Of a DNA stretch of 64,000 nt, positions 1-13,185 are shown in pieces. The number at the start of each line of letters is the position of its first letter. Position 1 is the first letter of the stretch. Made by a program: the position numbers and the translations under genes. The notes beneath the pieces are model-generated. The model made no database searches, had not been told where the DNA came from, and worked only from the letters and a program-made list of their open reading frames with translations. This DNA comes from Progne subis subis (Eukaryota > Chordata > Aves > Passeriformes > Hirundinidae). The stretch is taken from the NCBI GenBank assembly GCA_022316685.1, contig JAKJHU010000099.1, forward strand, positions 2,225,668-2,289,667. The letters run 5' to 3'.

Positions 1-1429
1 TACAGATGCTCGGTATTGAGACAGATTTTTTCAATTTGATTAACTGTGGTGATTCTTGATGTGTTGTCCTGATTTTTTCCTGACTACTGAAAAATGCTGT
101 TATCCATAAGATACTCGGACTAGAAAAAGCTTGTTAATACTGATATTTTTATTTTTTTCATTAAAATGAAACAAGACCACAAACCGTTCATTCCACTGTC
201 TGAAATGACAACTTCAAATATGCCCAAAAATAAAAGCAGAAGTTTTCATCCCTTCATTTGCCTAGTTGACTTTATAGTACTTACTGAAAAAAATCTATTT
301 TTTAGAGTACCATTGAAATCAGTTGTTGGTGTTACTGCATTGTGTTTAGCCTGGTGGCTTTTTTTGTATTCCAGAGCAATCTTAGTGTAGAATAACCTCA
401 TCTGCACAAGATGTACCCCACAAAACCCATGTGTTTGAGTATTCCCATCTTGTGGAGATGAGGACAATAAATGGGTGAAACTCTTCGAAGAATCCAATTC
501 CCTGGTGGCTGCTCCAACAGATACTTGTTTTGTAGAGGAGCTGAGATACACCAACCTAGCCCAGTGTTTCTTCACTCTCTTGACCCAGAAGGCTTTGTTC
601 TTATTGACCCATTAATGCAGCTCACACTTGTAATCCAGCAGCCTGAAATAGCTGCCAAGCCTGGATTTTATTGTGGTGGCATTTGCTGCACAGGTAGTTG
701 GTGTAACCCACCATGCAGAATTGGAGCTGAAACCACCCCCAAGCTGAGGCACATGAGATTATTTGGGGCAGATGTTTCAAGTGTCTGATTTAAATAAGGT
801 AATAAAGACTACTTGATAGTATGTACAAAGGACTTATTGGAACAACAAATATATTTTGAATCAACTCTCCCTGTCAGTCTCCAGAACTGCTGGATATGTG
901 TGGGAGTAGGGAAGGAAGGATGTGCCTCCTAGCTCCCTTGCCGTGATGATTGTGCTAGAGGAGTGAACTACAAGGGGAACCGACCACAGAAAGTGGTAGT
1001 TACCGTATTCCAGCCTAAATATTATTTATCTCTGCTCTTGAAGAGAGAATGATGGTGTTTTTGTGATCTCTTAGGACACAGGTTTGGGAGTGATCATTCA
1101 GTCTTGTATTAGCAAGGCAAGTGATTTAAGGCTGAGTCTATCCTGAACGGTGCACCAGCTTGAGGTAATGAAGCGGTGGGAAGAAATGTATGGTGAGAAG
1201 TAATTTAAATGCTTTAGATTAATTTCCCTGATTTCTTTACAAAGTAGATTTTTTCAAAGTGACCTTCAGTTGCAGGAACTGTTTCTACTCGGTGTGTGCT
1301 CCTCTTTGCTACATAATATTTTTGCTACCTTTTTACTTGGAGAAGCTTCACATCGCATGAAACTGGAGGTAATTTCCTAGCAAGGTAGTAAATGACTTGT
1401 AATAGCTTCCTTACAAAATTCTCAACACA

Positions 1430-1486
1430 TACTGTTCTCTTAGTTCTCTCTTTTGCAGGTGAGTTATATCTACTTACAGGTATCTG
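1430..1486 (+). promoter_or_regulatory. Candidate recursive splice site (juxtaposed 3'/5' splice sites)
   Basis: A pyrimidine-rich run (about 1433-1455) ends in TTTTGCAG at 1451-1458 and is followed immediately by GTGAGT at 1459-1464. This is an acceptor fused to a near-consensus donor, the form of a recursive-splicing ratchet point. A second juxtaposed pair, TTACAG then GTATCT, occurs 21 nt later (AG at 1478-1479, GT at 1480). The 21 bases between them (1459-1479) could act as an in-frame microexon. The first intron is at least 20 kb long, and recursive sites are known mainly from long introns. The bases are seen directly; use by the spliceosome is inference. Confidence 0.35.
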
Positions 1487-2284
1487 AAATAAAGCTTTTC
1501 GAGAAAATAGTGAAATTTTCCTTTTGTCATGCAGGAAGCTCTGTTCTATGTAAACCCTTGCTGAGTGTGATGGCTGCAAGACTGTTCCTGTCACTTTAAG
1601 TACTTTTCCATCCAGCTACTACTAATAGTGAATTATTTTCTTTCAAGACCTGAAATCCTTTTGTCCTGCTCTTCCTCAATGCTGAACCCCTTAACCTCAC
1701 CAATTCATACGTTTCAACTCACACTGCTTAACTTCTTAAAGTATTTCCTTCAAGTTAAGGTCTTGAAAGTAGAACACACAATATGTGAAATCAACTCTTA
1801 ACGGCATTAATGTACTTTTCTTCTGGTTCATGAAGCAAAGAGATCTCATTAGAATTGAAACTGATGATTGGTGGAATTTCCAAACTGAAAAAAAATTAGC
1901 AGACCAGATCAAAGAGCAAGAAGTCATGCTTTATAGTTCTATCAAGTCTACAGAGCAGAAGAAGGTCTAAGTATGGCGAGTGTTCACACAGGAAGGAGAT
2001 TCCACTATGTTTTCTTCAGCTTTGTCCTACATTTCCCTCTGCAGTTTTTGGTCTAAGAACTTGTGGTAAGGAGCTTTGGTTCCAGGTTTCTTCTCTCCGT
2101 GGTCACTTAGCTGGAAAAGTGGGATGGATGACCAGAAGTCTGCTTCTTAGCAGAGATGGATTTTGATGTAATTACCTCTCTGACTTTCTAGTGAGGCCAA
2201 AGCTGTTTTTCAACCTGCCTTTAACTCACAAGTAAAGGTGAGTTGTGCTGCAGAGCACACAAGATCTGACCACTTTGTAATGTC

Positions 2285-2352
2285 CTGAGTTGGACTCAGT
2301 GATCACATCAAGCTTTCAGAGCTTGATGGATACCACTGGATACTTCAGTGGT
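2285..2352. repeat. Cluster of three adjacent perfect stem-loops
   Basis: Three short inverted repeats follow one another within 68 bases. The first is CTGAGT/ACTCAG (2285-2299, loop of 3). The second is CATCAAGCT/AGCTTGATG (2306-2328, nine perfect pairs, loop TTCAG). The third is ACCACTG/CAGTGGT (2332-2352, seven perfect pairs, loop of 7). The bases before the second stem weakly recall the 3' end of an avian CR1, so this may be a degraded repeat. No function can be assigned. Confidence 0.5.
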
Positions 2353-5300
2353 TTTGTGTTAACCAGGGGTAATCTGGTGCATTGTTTTCCAGTTTTTGTT
2401 CTGTATTTGTTCTTTGGAGCACATCCTCTATGACAGACAGTACCTTGTTTTCAATGGCTACTTTTTTCTTAATTCTTTTTTTTTTTTTCTTCCATACCAT
2501 GAGATTTCCTTCACGTTCTTACTTCTCTGGCTGTACACTGCCTTTTTCCCTAGAAGTTATCTGTTTGTTTACAGTTTAGACAAATGTCTACATTTCTGTG
2601 CTCCTAATTTCTTAACATGAGCCCACCCTTTCGAGCCTAAGCATGGAGCACTGCTTCTGACACAGAGTCTGAGCAAACTGTTCCTCATGCCAAGGTTGTA
2701 AGTGTTAATCTTGCTGCAGACTGGGGTGATAATTCATTGCTGTCACAGCAACACATGCTGAAAGTTGCTTCTTGCCAGATTTGTTGGCTATATGCTACAC
2801 TAGAGAAAATTATTTCAAGAGTCTTATTGCATAGCCAGATGCTGCAGAACTCGTGCAATCAAGCTCCCCTCCCCCCTTTTTATGGCTGTTCTGACTTCAG
2901 GGAGGAAAAACTATTATACACTGAAACACATTCCTATGTAACACCAGTGAAGATGTGGATGAACTTCTGATTGTGGCTAATTTTTCTGGTTTTTCTTGTA
3001 GGGAAGTTCTGGTTTGTGTTCAGGATAAAGAGAAATGAAAGCTTTTAAGGTAGGATGAGGGGAATTTGAAAAGAAAATTAATAGTGTCTCCCTTGCTGGT
3101 TTCAGTTGTGAGTTGTGTTCTCTGGGTGCTGTGGAAATTCTGTGTTTTCTTTAAGAGCTAGGTTGGCTCAATTCTGAAGAACTGTAGCCTTTGCCAACTG
3201 TATCCTTAGGACCTTTCAAAAACAGGAGAACCTTTGTGAACTCTGGATATCATAGTATCTCAGCACTGACCTAAAGATGATGTTTGGTTTAGTTATATGT
3301 AAGATGTAGAGCCCTGAAGAGGAAAGTAAGTGGGTTTTTGGTACAGGATCTGAGTCCCCATAACAACATTTGCTCTTATATATGTGCTGTAGAAAAATGC
3401 AAGTTATGTAGGTTTTTTCACAAGGTATCCATTACATTTTGGGCATGGTGGTGTCTGATTACCAGGGAGCTGAGATTTACTGACTGTTCTGGTCAGACAG
3501 AAATAGACTTTACCCAGTGTGTTTCCAGCATAAATCTCACCATATCCAGTGGCTGGGCATTGTGTCACCAATAATTTTATCCTCTCTTGTATTTTAAGAG
3601 AAGGTGCCATAGAAGTTACGTTATTATGAATGTCTTCCCACAGGACAAAATCCAGGTAAAAATGCAGTGTTGGTGAGTTTATTATTACCCACACAGTGTG
3701 TGTCATGCAGCGCTCCTCTGCTTTTCATTCCTTGTGCCTCAATTCTGTGCACTTTGAGATCACAGGAAACACTGCCCTGAAAATCAGAACTCAAAAGGGC
3801 TTCTTTTAGACCTGAGCAAATCACCTCTTTGCTTGGCAGGGAGAGCTTTTCAGCAATTTAAGGTGCTCTGAGAAGGCCCACGGCCTCAATGCTTTCAAAT
3901 GCTTTTTTAATCCTGCTGTAAAGCATAAAGGCCATGTATTTGTCCCCAAAACACCACCCGTGTTTATAACTCTGGAGACAAAGTAAGAGATCAGGACTAG
4001 AAATAAGTACTGGCTCTCATGAAGTATTTTTGCTCTAATCTATATGAGATTACTGGTGATTTGCAATTGTAATACTCTCCTGAAGAATCTCTTGGTTTTG
4101 CTTCAAGCTCTTAACTGGTTTTTCAAGTGCAATATACCAAGGAAGTTCTGGCTTTACTTCAGATAAAAGACTTTATAATTCACTTTCTCCCTTGTTCCCA
4201 TGTTTCCCCTTATCCTGCCCTATCCCAGTGTTGTGGTTTGTGTGTGTATCAGCCTTTCATTTTTCTGTGTACAGGGGCCTTAAGAGCCCAGACAGTTCCT
4301 GGGGTAGCCTGCATGGCTCTTGGGGGCTGAGGGGAGAAAGGCTGAGTTCCCTGGCGTGCTTCTGGCCTCCATTGCCACATCCAAATGATGGATTGAGGCT
4401 CAATCTGCTCATTATAGATGTTGAGTTTATTCCTGGTACTGTTTCTGTGAGTGCAGGAACAGGAATTTGTTTAGAACAAAATTGACAGATGAGTTCTCTG
4501 TTCTTACCAACATTCAGATTGCACTGTGGTTATTTTTAATAGCAAATACAATGTCTTTTTTTCTTTCTTTCTTTTTAGCAGTGCCAAGCACACAGAAATG
4601 TCTGCTGCTATGTTAACTTTGGTGAGGGATTTGGAGCTTTGATGAGTTGCTGTATATCAGCTAATGTTTTCCCTAAGTGTTGGTAAGTCTGATTTTTGAA
4701 AGCTGGAACAGCCTAGATCCATGGAAGAATGTGCAAAAACGTGTCTCATCTACCAAAGAGGATTTGTTAGTGTGTTCAGGGCAATAAATAATTAAAAGTT
4801 TCTGAAAACTGTTAAGGTTTATGTGATATGGGGAGGAAGGAATGCAAATGATTACTTCCCTCTTTCCCAGTGAGACTGCAGTTTGAGATCTTCAAGTCCA
4901 GCTGTCCCCTCCTCCCAAATTGCTCAGTTGTGAGACAAGGAGTGTTAAGTTGATCTGTTAGCTTGAACGTTGATTTCAGACATCAGTCATTTACAGCTTT
5001 GGGGCAGAGCTTGTGGAGTCTTACCTTGTGATGATGTTTCCCTGTTGGAATGCAATGTGGTAACTCCTGAGATTGCATCAGCTGGATTCCCTGCTTAGGG
5101 GGAAGCTGCGGATTCCAGCAGACCATCCGCGTTCATTTGGGGAGAGAACTGAAATTGAGAAGGGAAAGCAGGACCCACAGAGCCCTTGCTGCTGTCTGAG
5201 CATTGGCTTATTGGGCTTCTCTGTAATTCAGTCTTCTGCTTGATAGAAATAATTACCTTCTAACTCAACAAAAAAGGTTTGTTTCTGTATGGAAAGTAAG

Positions 5301-8300
5301 TAAATGGACAATAATGAGAGATGGAGGCCTGTACAGAATCTCATACAAAGTGAGGGAAGATGGAAGAGTCTAAGGAAAACCCTTTTTGTTTTAGGTGGAG
5401 AGATTATGAGGGAAGAGTGTTTTTGATATGATGGTTGTTCGGGAAACCCCTGAACAGTGAGCAGTGAGGATATGGCAGGGTATGCCTGCTTGAGTGTGGT
5501 AGAGCAACCCAGAGTTCTGTTCAGGTGTAGTGATCCCTCCAGACCTTAGGAAGAAACAGGATTTCAGGTTGATTCTGTCAGGATGGTGTTTGGTGGCACA
5601 GCCGATTCTGCCCATCCCAGCAATGTGTTCTGTACACTACTGTTAACAGTAGGCCTTGGCACAGGAACTGTTGGCCGAGTTTGATTTCCCTGAAGGACGT
5701 TGTAAAGTCAGCAGAAATTACAGAGTAGACTCAGCTCAGAGGGAAGTTAGAGCACTTTACTGTGGATGGACCTTCTTGCTTTTTTGTCCTTTTTTTTTTT
5801 TTTTTAAATGCATATGTTGAAATTCAGATTCAAAACTGCATAACAAAGGAAACTTTTTCTATCAGTCTGAAACCCAAAACCCTTTTACTTGGTGCTGTAG
5901 GAGCATGTGAGATTTCTCAATTGTACCAATACTCCTTATTCTTGGAGAGTCTTGAAGAAACATATTGGCTGATGGGAAGCCAGTTGGAAATGAGAACTCT
6001 TTTCTTCAACTGGAAAACCAAATGAGTATATCCTTAAGTCCCTCAAAAGCACTGCTCCTGGTATCTCATGTCTGTTAATCATTTCTTAGGAGAAATTATG
6101 GAAATGTTACTCAATGCACTAACTCTCTACAGTGTTTCTAATTACTCCATTGATTTTTTTTAAGCCTAGATTTGTGTAAAGGAACACTGGGGTATATTTG
6201 AACAAATACAGAGCAATAAAATTGTAATTGTAATTCATGTATGTTCAACAAACATTATTTTTATTAGTTTTTCCAGCAGTCTGTATGTTTGAAGTGTGTG
6301 GTTGGTTCCTTCTTAAGCCTGTGATTCATTAAACTTTCCACACTGTTTTGTCTCATCTGTCAGGCAGTCTCACATTGATTTGATGTTTTATATGTAGATA
6401 TTGTGTAGGTAATTAATTTTAAAAAGTCAAAAAATGTATGCAAAGGCTGGTTTAGTAGTTGCTTTTGGTAAAGTTTTCCCCTTCTCCATGGTATTGTCTT
6501 AATCATAAAAGAAAAATGTTCCTCAGGTTATTCCAGTCAGTCTGCATTCAGTGACTGGGTTCTGGTCCACTGAACAGTCACTGCTCTGTTATAGCAGACT
6601 TAATAATACTGTGACTTCATCTATTGTTTTACTAAAAATGCAAATAATTATTGTAAGTGGTTATAAAATTTCTTTCTTTCAATCCCAGTGCCTCATGACA
6701 GGCTCCTGTTAAACTTCATCTCATATCGTGAGAGACCAGAACGTATGACTAGAAAATGTGTTTTGGTATTTAGAATCCTGTATGAGCACTTATTTCGTTT
6801 TTGTGATGTTGTCGTTGGGTGGAGCTCAGGGTTTAGGTTTGGTTTTTTTTTTCCCTATATAAATGCATTTCCAGATGTTAACATTTGAAAGTCTCAGTTT
6901 GAATTTTGAGGTTAATCCTTCATTTCATTTCTTGGAATCATTGTAGTGGCTTTTTTTTTTGAAGTTTAATTAGGGTTTTTTGGTGTGCATATATATGTTA
7001 AAAACCCACACGCATACAGTCACTGGTAATTTGCTTAACCTTGGGCAGTAACAGTGGAGAATGGTAACAGGAGATGCTTCAAGGTGTGTGGTATCCAGTA
7101 TAGTACAGAATCTGTTCTTTCTCTGCCTTTTTAAGCCTCAGGTTCACTAATTTAACGATCAATTAAAGAGGCTTCGAGCTCTGCTGTGTTTTGTCAGAGC
7201 AGCAGAGCTAGACCATATGCAGGATATCTTTTCACTTTATCCTTTTTTGTAGTTTCTTTGGATGTATTTGGCTGTTGGTGTTTGTTGTCTTATTCTCTGA
7301 TTAAAAGATGAATTTAGTTTGGGATCGGAGTTAAAAAGCAATTTGTTTCACCAATGTGTGCTCCAGTTTTCATTAGTGTCTTTTTTCTAGTTGGGAATCT
7401 TCAGATACATGGTTTTTGCTTTCCAAAGAAGTTATTTAAGTGACATGGTTATTATATTCATACAGCTAAAGTTTTCTGTGTTCTGCTTTGCACAAAAGTG
7501 TACATGTGCCAAGTACCCTCACACTCCTCTGATAATATAAGCTCTAAATTATATCTGAGTAATTCTTTTTCTGAAGCTGTCTGCAGCCTTGCTGTACAGA
7601 TGCCCTTTTGCTAAATGAAACACTACTTATCTTAATTATTAGTGTTAATGGATGTGCTGTGGGCTCAGTATTTGCTATTGTCAGGTAGAATCTAAGTTAT
7701 GTCTTTCTCTGCTTGACAAATGTGACAGAACTGTAGTTCTGACTGTCGTGTCTGAATGAATCAGTGCCACGTGCGTGAGGAGTTGCTGGCAATCACCTGG
7801 AATTCATAAGCAGACTGACTTCTCTTCTTTCAAGCATCTTTTGCAGGCACTGCTATTCCTGAAAGGCCACATGCTCCTAATTTGTCAAGTGTATGTGTTC
7901 CCGTAATGGCTCCTTCTGCATTTTTCTTTTTAAGATCTCTCAGCTCTTACAGAACCTGCTTCTGTCCAAGGATGCATGTGAACTACTGAATATCCATGGC
8001 ATTAATATAAGTAGACATAAATAGATCAAAGCCTCTACAAAAACCTCATGTATTTTCCCATTATACAGACATTTCTTGTGTGAAGGCATTATTTTTAATT
8101 GAAATTGTGGTGTGTTTCTGGTACTTGGTATTTGCTGAATGTTAAGAGTATATAAATTGTGTTCTGAAACCATCTTTGCAGGAAATTAAGATTCAAATTA
8201 ATGTTTTCTTTCTTCTGAGTAGAATGGCTAGAATTTTTAACACGTTGTACATATGTTTGTGTATATATGCACATAAATTGTATTTTCATTTGAAAAGGAA

Positions 8301-11300
8301 GATTAGTCTTTCCAAATTACAGAGTTTCCCATGAGCCAATGAAAGAGAAGGGAACTGAGTGGGCCAAAATGGTGTTGATCTAAGGAGTTATCACACTGAG
8401 TGGAGTTCTGCTTTCCGTCTTTCTTCGCAGTATTCCTGACATGTCCACTATGTGGATTTTTTTTCTCCTTGTTGCTTTTTAGTGTTGTCAGTTCAATTGT
8501 CTCTAGCAGAACTGCGGTGATGAATTTGCTATGCAAACAATTGTTCAAAGGGTCCTGTGGAATATGAATCGATGTGATAAGTTTTTCCTTCATGAGTTTT
8601 ACCTGGGAATGGTGAACTGGAAAGTCCTAATGCAGGTTTTGGGTTAAACATGTGTAGGTATCACTCTCCCCCCGTTTCTCCTCATCAGTTACCACTGCCA
8701 TCACTTGAGTATCAGAAATGGGATGTCAGGAAATCCTACTCTGATTAAGTCTTTTGGCACGTTAATTTCGATTATTTCATTACTGAGGAAGAAGTGCCAA
8801 GGAACGGATTTGCAGGACTGATGAAAACCACTTGAACTCGCCTGTAAAGTTTCTGAAAAATCTCCCCTCTCTTAGAGAATCTTTTCTCTGCGTCCTTAAT
8901 TTCTGTGTGATTAATGAAAGAATAACTAGATTAATAAATTAACTTTGACAGGCAAATTTTCTTTTACATCTAAGTACTGTTCTAGTTCTCTGGCAGTGGA
9001 CAAAATTAAATCTCTAACAGAAACCTTAATGTCCTCATAAAAAAAGCGGTGGAAAATGTTATGTATTATGTAGCATGTTACCTTTTCTTGCTTACAGGCC
9101 ACAGACATAAGGGCTTGTAGAGCACCTGGAAGGTGAGATGGTTGTTTTGAATACTTCACTGACACCTGGCTTGTGTAAGGGCAGGAGTTAAACCTGGTGA
9201 AGGTGAACTCGTTGGTGTTTCTTTTTAAAATCAGGTCTTTGTCGCTAAGCTTCATAAGCATTTTTGGTTTGGATGTAGTTTCAAGATATTCTTTGACATC
9301 TTTAAACATTTTGCTTTGCTGTCTTGTAACTTCTTTCTTACAAGTTCTTGTGTTCTGGTTTAAAGAGCATTTTGTGAGAATGTGAGGCATTGTGCATATT
9401 ATGAGTTCTGAAGTACTGTCAGAAAGATGCACAGTGGAATGAAGAGGTGGCATCGTGTCCAACGTGTTCTGTCTTGATGGTTCCTGTTCTGCAGAACTCT
9501 GAGCAGTTTCAGGAGCTGAATGGTTTTAGGATTTTTTTTAAGTTGAGTTCAGATTTTCAAGTATTTAGGTTTAAAGCTGTGCGCCTTTTGAAAGATCACT
9601 AACAACTGCTTGGAGCTGGCTACCAGACATGGTTCTTGGAACTCCCCAGTTGCTCTGTAAGATGAGTCTTTTATGGGGTACAGCAATAAGTTGTTCTGGT
9701 TTCTGGTTTGTTTGGGGGTTTTTTTTGAAGACACAGGATTTGATGTATTTGGTAGCATAAAGGCAGATGGATTTTTATCTCACCGGGACTGGGTAGCACC
9801 TCAACTGAAATACCATCTTCCATTTCCATCTTTCATATTTTAATAGAAACTTTAGAATTTCATGCATCCTAATCAATTTAGGAAGAAACTGGTGTTTACA
9901 CAGACAGGGTGTTTAATTATGTTTTAGCGCTTTACATCAATGAAGGAAGGCTTGGTTAATTCCTGCACTTTTTAACTGTATTTTGACCCTTTCTTCTGCA
10001 GCCTTTCCAGCCCCTTCCTTTGGAACAGCAGAGGGTAGGTGACACAGGCTTCTCTGTACAACATTGCAAATCAAATGGCAAAAAGTGGAGGTGCCTTGGG
10101 TTTGGTTTACTCCATCCTTTAAAGAGACAGGAAAATAGGGAGAAAGATCTGTTGTTGATATTATGAAATAGACTTTCATTGTAATTAACAGCCTGGGAGT
10201 TTTTCTGCTTGCTTTTCTTATCCTGGTGTTGCGAAAGCTTTCTGTCCTGCTGGGATTTCTTTTTGGAATGCAGAGGTGTGTTCTAGCTAAAAGCATGTGC
10301 TTTGCCTAATAAGCTTTCCTAGCCACTGAGCCCAGCTGGCTGCTGCAGTCTGCGTTTGTTTTGTCTTAACTAATTTTTATAGCCATGCTTTAAATGAAAC
10401 TAACACTTTTTACATTTAATGATAAACCAAATACAATGTCCATAAATGAAACCCAACACTATAATCTACTAATTTTTGCTTTCAACGGGCAGCATTATGT
10501 AACCTAGGAGCCAACTAAAAAGGAAGATGTGGAAATAATACTGGTGGGATGTGAATGGGACTAAGTTGAAGGGATTAGCCTTTGTTGGAGGGAATGTCTA
10601 TGTTGAGTTAAGGGTTTAGCACTTCCTCTCATAACTACAGATGAGTGAAGAGAGTGGGGCCTGGCTGGTCAGCACAAAATGTTCTTGTCAAATGTTGGTA
10701 TCTTTTGCTGTAGGTGATGATGAATGTCATCAACATGTAGCACTTTGCTGGAGTCTCCTTATGGGTTAACTTTCAGGGTAGCTGCAGTCTTGCAGGTACC
10801 TTGAGCTGATAATAAGTGTTCAGACGCTCTGAAATTCAGCCAGATCTTTCCAATTTGTTCCAAATTATGAATGAACGGAAGAAATGCTAGAAGGTAAAAC
10901 ATGAAATAGAGTCTGTTTCAAAATACTCATGAATCATTGTTTACAAGTCTGCAACAGTGACGCTGGAATTGTTGTGCAAGTTTGTTCTCCATGAATTTGT
11001 GGAAAATAATGTTTTTGTTCTGACTTTGTGCTGAATGTGAACATTTTTCATACAGTACTAGTCAAATATACAAAGCTCTGGCCAATTCCTGCTTGGCTGT
11101 TCGTTTCAGTGGAGCTTTTTTAATATGATGCAGCAGCTGCTTGGAAATTAAATAAAAGAAAAACCAAACCCATAACAACAATAATAAAACCACCACCACC
11201 AAGATAACCCTGTTTAGATGTTTATTCACAGAAATATGGGCAGATTTTTTTTTTTTTCGTCTAGTGAATTCACATAGCTCAAAGCTGCTATGAGCAGGAC

Positions 11301-13149
11301 TTTCTCCTATTGCTGTGAGGGTGAGTGGCATCTGACCTGCACACAAATGTTTCCTGGTCCTTGTAGGCAGCTGTGTGAGCTGGGTCAGGGGAAGGTTTGA
11401 ACCTCTGCTGGTTCTTTTTGCTGCTTTTTGAATAATTGCATTGCAGTTAAGCTCCAGACTTCTTCTTTCTTTTTTTTCCTTTACACAAATGTCAGTGGGC
11501 AGATTTAGGGCCTGGGTGTCAACTCCATTCACTTACAGGTTTGCCTCGTGTTTATTAAACTGTGATTGATCAGAGTCATGTTAAGGTTTTTGGAGTCAAA
11601 ATTACTGAGGATGGCACCTCAGAAAGACACAGATAATTGCATTTGCACTATTAAAAAAGGGTAGACTTTTTCATGTGACTTAAAGTAGCACTTTTTTCTT
11701 AGTAGCACTCCTTTTAGTAATTTACAGGAGAGACTATGCAAAATATCAGGATGAATTTCTGTGTGCTCCGTTTTAAAAATGTCAATTCAGAAATTTGTCT
11801 ATTTAAGTTGCCTGAACTAAGCAGTGACACTAATATATAATTAATCTATTAATGGCCTACAGGCAGCTGTGAGAAAGAAATATATGGATTTTTACTTAAT
11901 ACTCATGATTGGTACATTAAGAAAACAAACAAAGTGTTGTTGAGTGTACAGATATTGCTGGGGAAAAAAAATATCAGAAGATGTCTTCAGATGTATTCAA
12001 CAAACTGCAGTGAGGAAAGAATCCAGAACTGCTTCTGTGAGGTTGTCATCCTACACTATTCCTATAACTGAAACCTTGTTAAAATACATAATAACCAAGT
12101 GGTGTCTTTAACAGTCCTGATACCCAATGTGGGGCACATTGGTTGACATTTTTGTTGCTTCTTGGTTCCATATATATGATTCCAAACTTCTCTGTGGGAA
12201 GCACCCCTTCCCCTTAACCACAGGAGGTAGAATTCCCTGTGCCCTGATCTTGAGAGGTGTACTCACTGTTTATCAGCACCTTCCTCCCAATTAATTCCTC
12301 TGGGAGGAGGGTAAAATGCACGTATTTTGCAAAACAAATTCACGTTCTAAATACATCACGAAGTGTTAGAACATAGTTGACTGTACACTCTGTGGAAAGA
12401 GACAGAAACTCTTTGCTAAAAATCTATCGCCCACCTTCCTACATACTTTGTGATTAATGTTTATTATATTATTGTGGGACTGCAGCAATTTGCAAACTCT
12501 TTAAATGGATAAAGGAGTAAATCTCTGTCATGAGAATACTTCTTTCCCAGCTGTTTTTCTGAAGATGCTTTCATTCATCTTACAGTTTTAATGCAAGAAA
12601 TCAAAGCTCCTTTTCTCTTCCAGAACATATTTTATGCTCATATTGCTTTAATAATGTTTTTTCTATGCTGACCTGCCTGTCTGTAGAGTTCAAGAATATC
12701 CATCTGTCTAAATCTTGTCCTCTAAAGGATGAATTGCAATTCTCACTACCTCTGTCTTATCTCCATAACTTTAGGCTTGCAAATTTGCATAAAAGTTTTG
12801 CAGTGAATGAATGACCTCTTATTTAGCTCTAGTAACATGAATTATTAATTTGTTTTGTATTGAGGCATGAGGGAAGAGTAAGCTTCAGTTTACTGGATAT
12901 CAAACGTGTTCTGTGCAAGCACATTGAGAATTTGCTTTCATTCTCTGGCTGTTCCTCAGCAGTAACCTGTGCAGGTTGGCTTGGAGTATTCCTGAACATA
13001 AATACTCAGATGCTGACTTAAAATCATAAGTGGAACTAGACAAGCAGAATTTCTAATTCCATATATATGTCATATGTAAGAACTCAAACAAGTCTTGACA
13101 AATCAGCAATAGATGTGCCCTATTCAGTGTGGCATTGGGGTTTTTAAAG

Positions 13150-13185
13150 TCATAGAATGGAAGGGACCTTAAAGATCACTTAGTC
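13150..13185 (-). mobile_element. CR1 LINE 3'-end scrap
   Basis: The plus strand reads CATAGAATGG followed by AAGGGACCTTAAAGATCA. This is the reverse complement of the well-known avian CR1 3' tail (TGATCTTTAAGGTCCCTTCC then the CCATTCTATG terminus). Only about 36 bases are recognisable, so the element lies on the minus strand and is heavily 5'-truncated or decayed. It is intronic and carries no coding sequence. Confidence 0.75.

Noticed and set aside
11062..11532. Minus-strand 156-codon frame with an apparent membrane segment
   Set aside because: The hydrophobic valine/leucine run comes from ACC and AAC triplet repeats at about 11170-11205. No family resemblance or start context.
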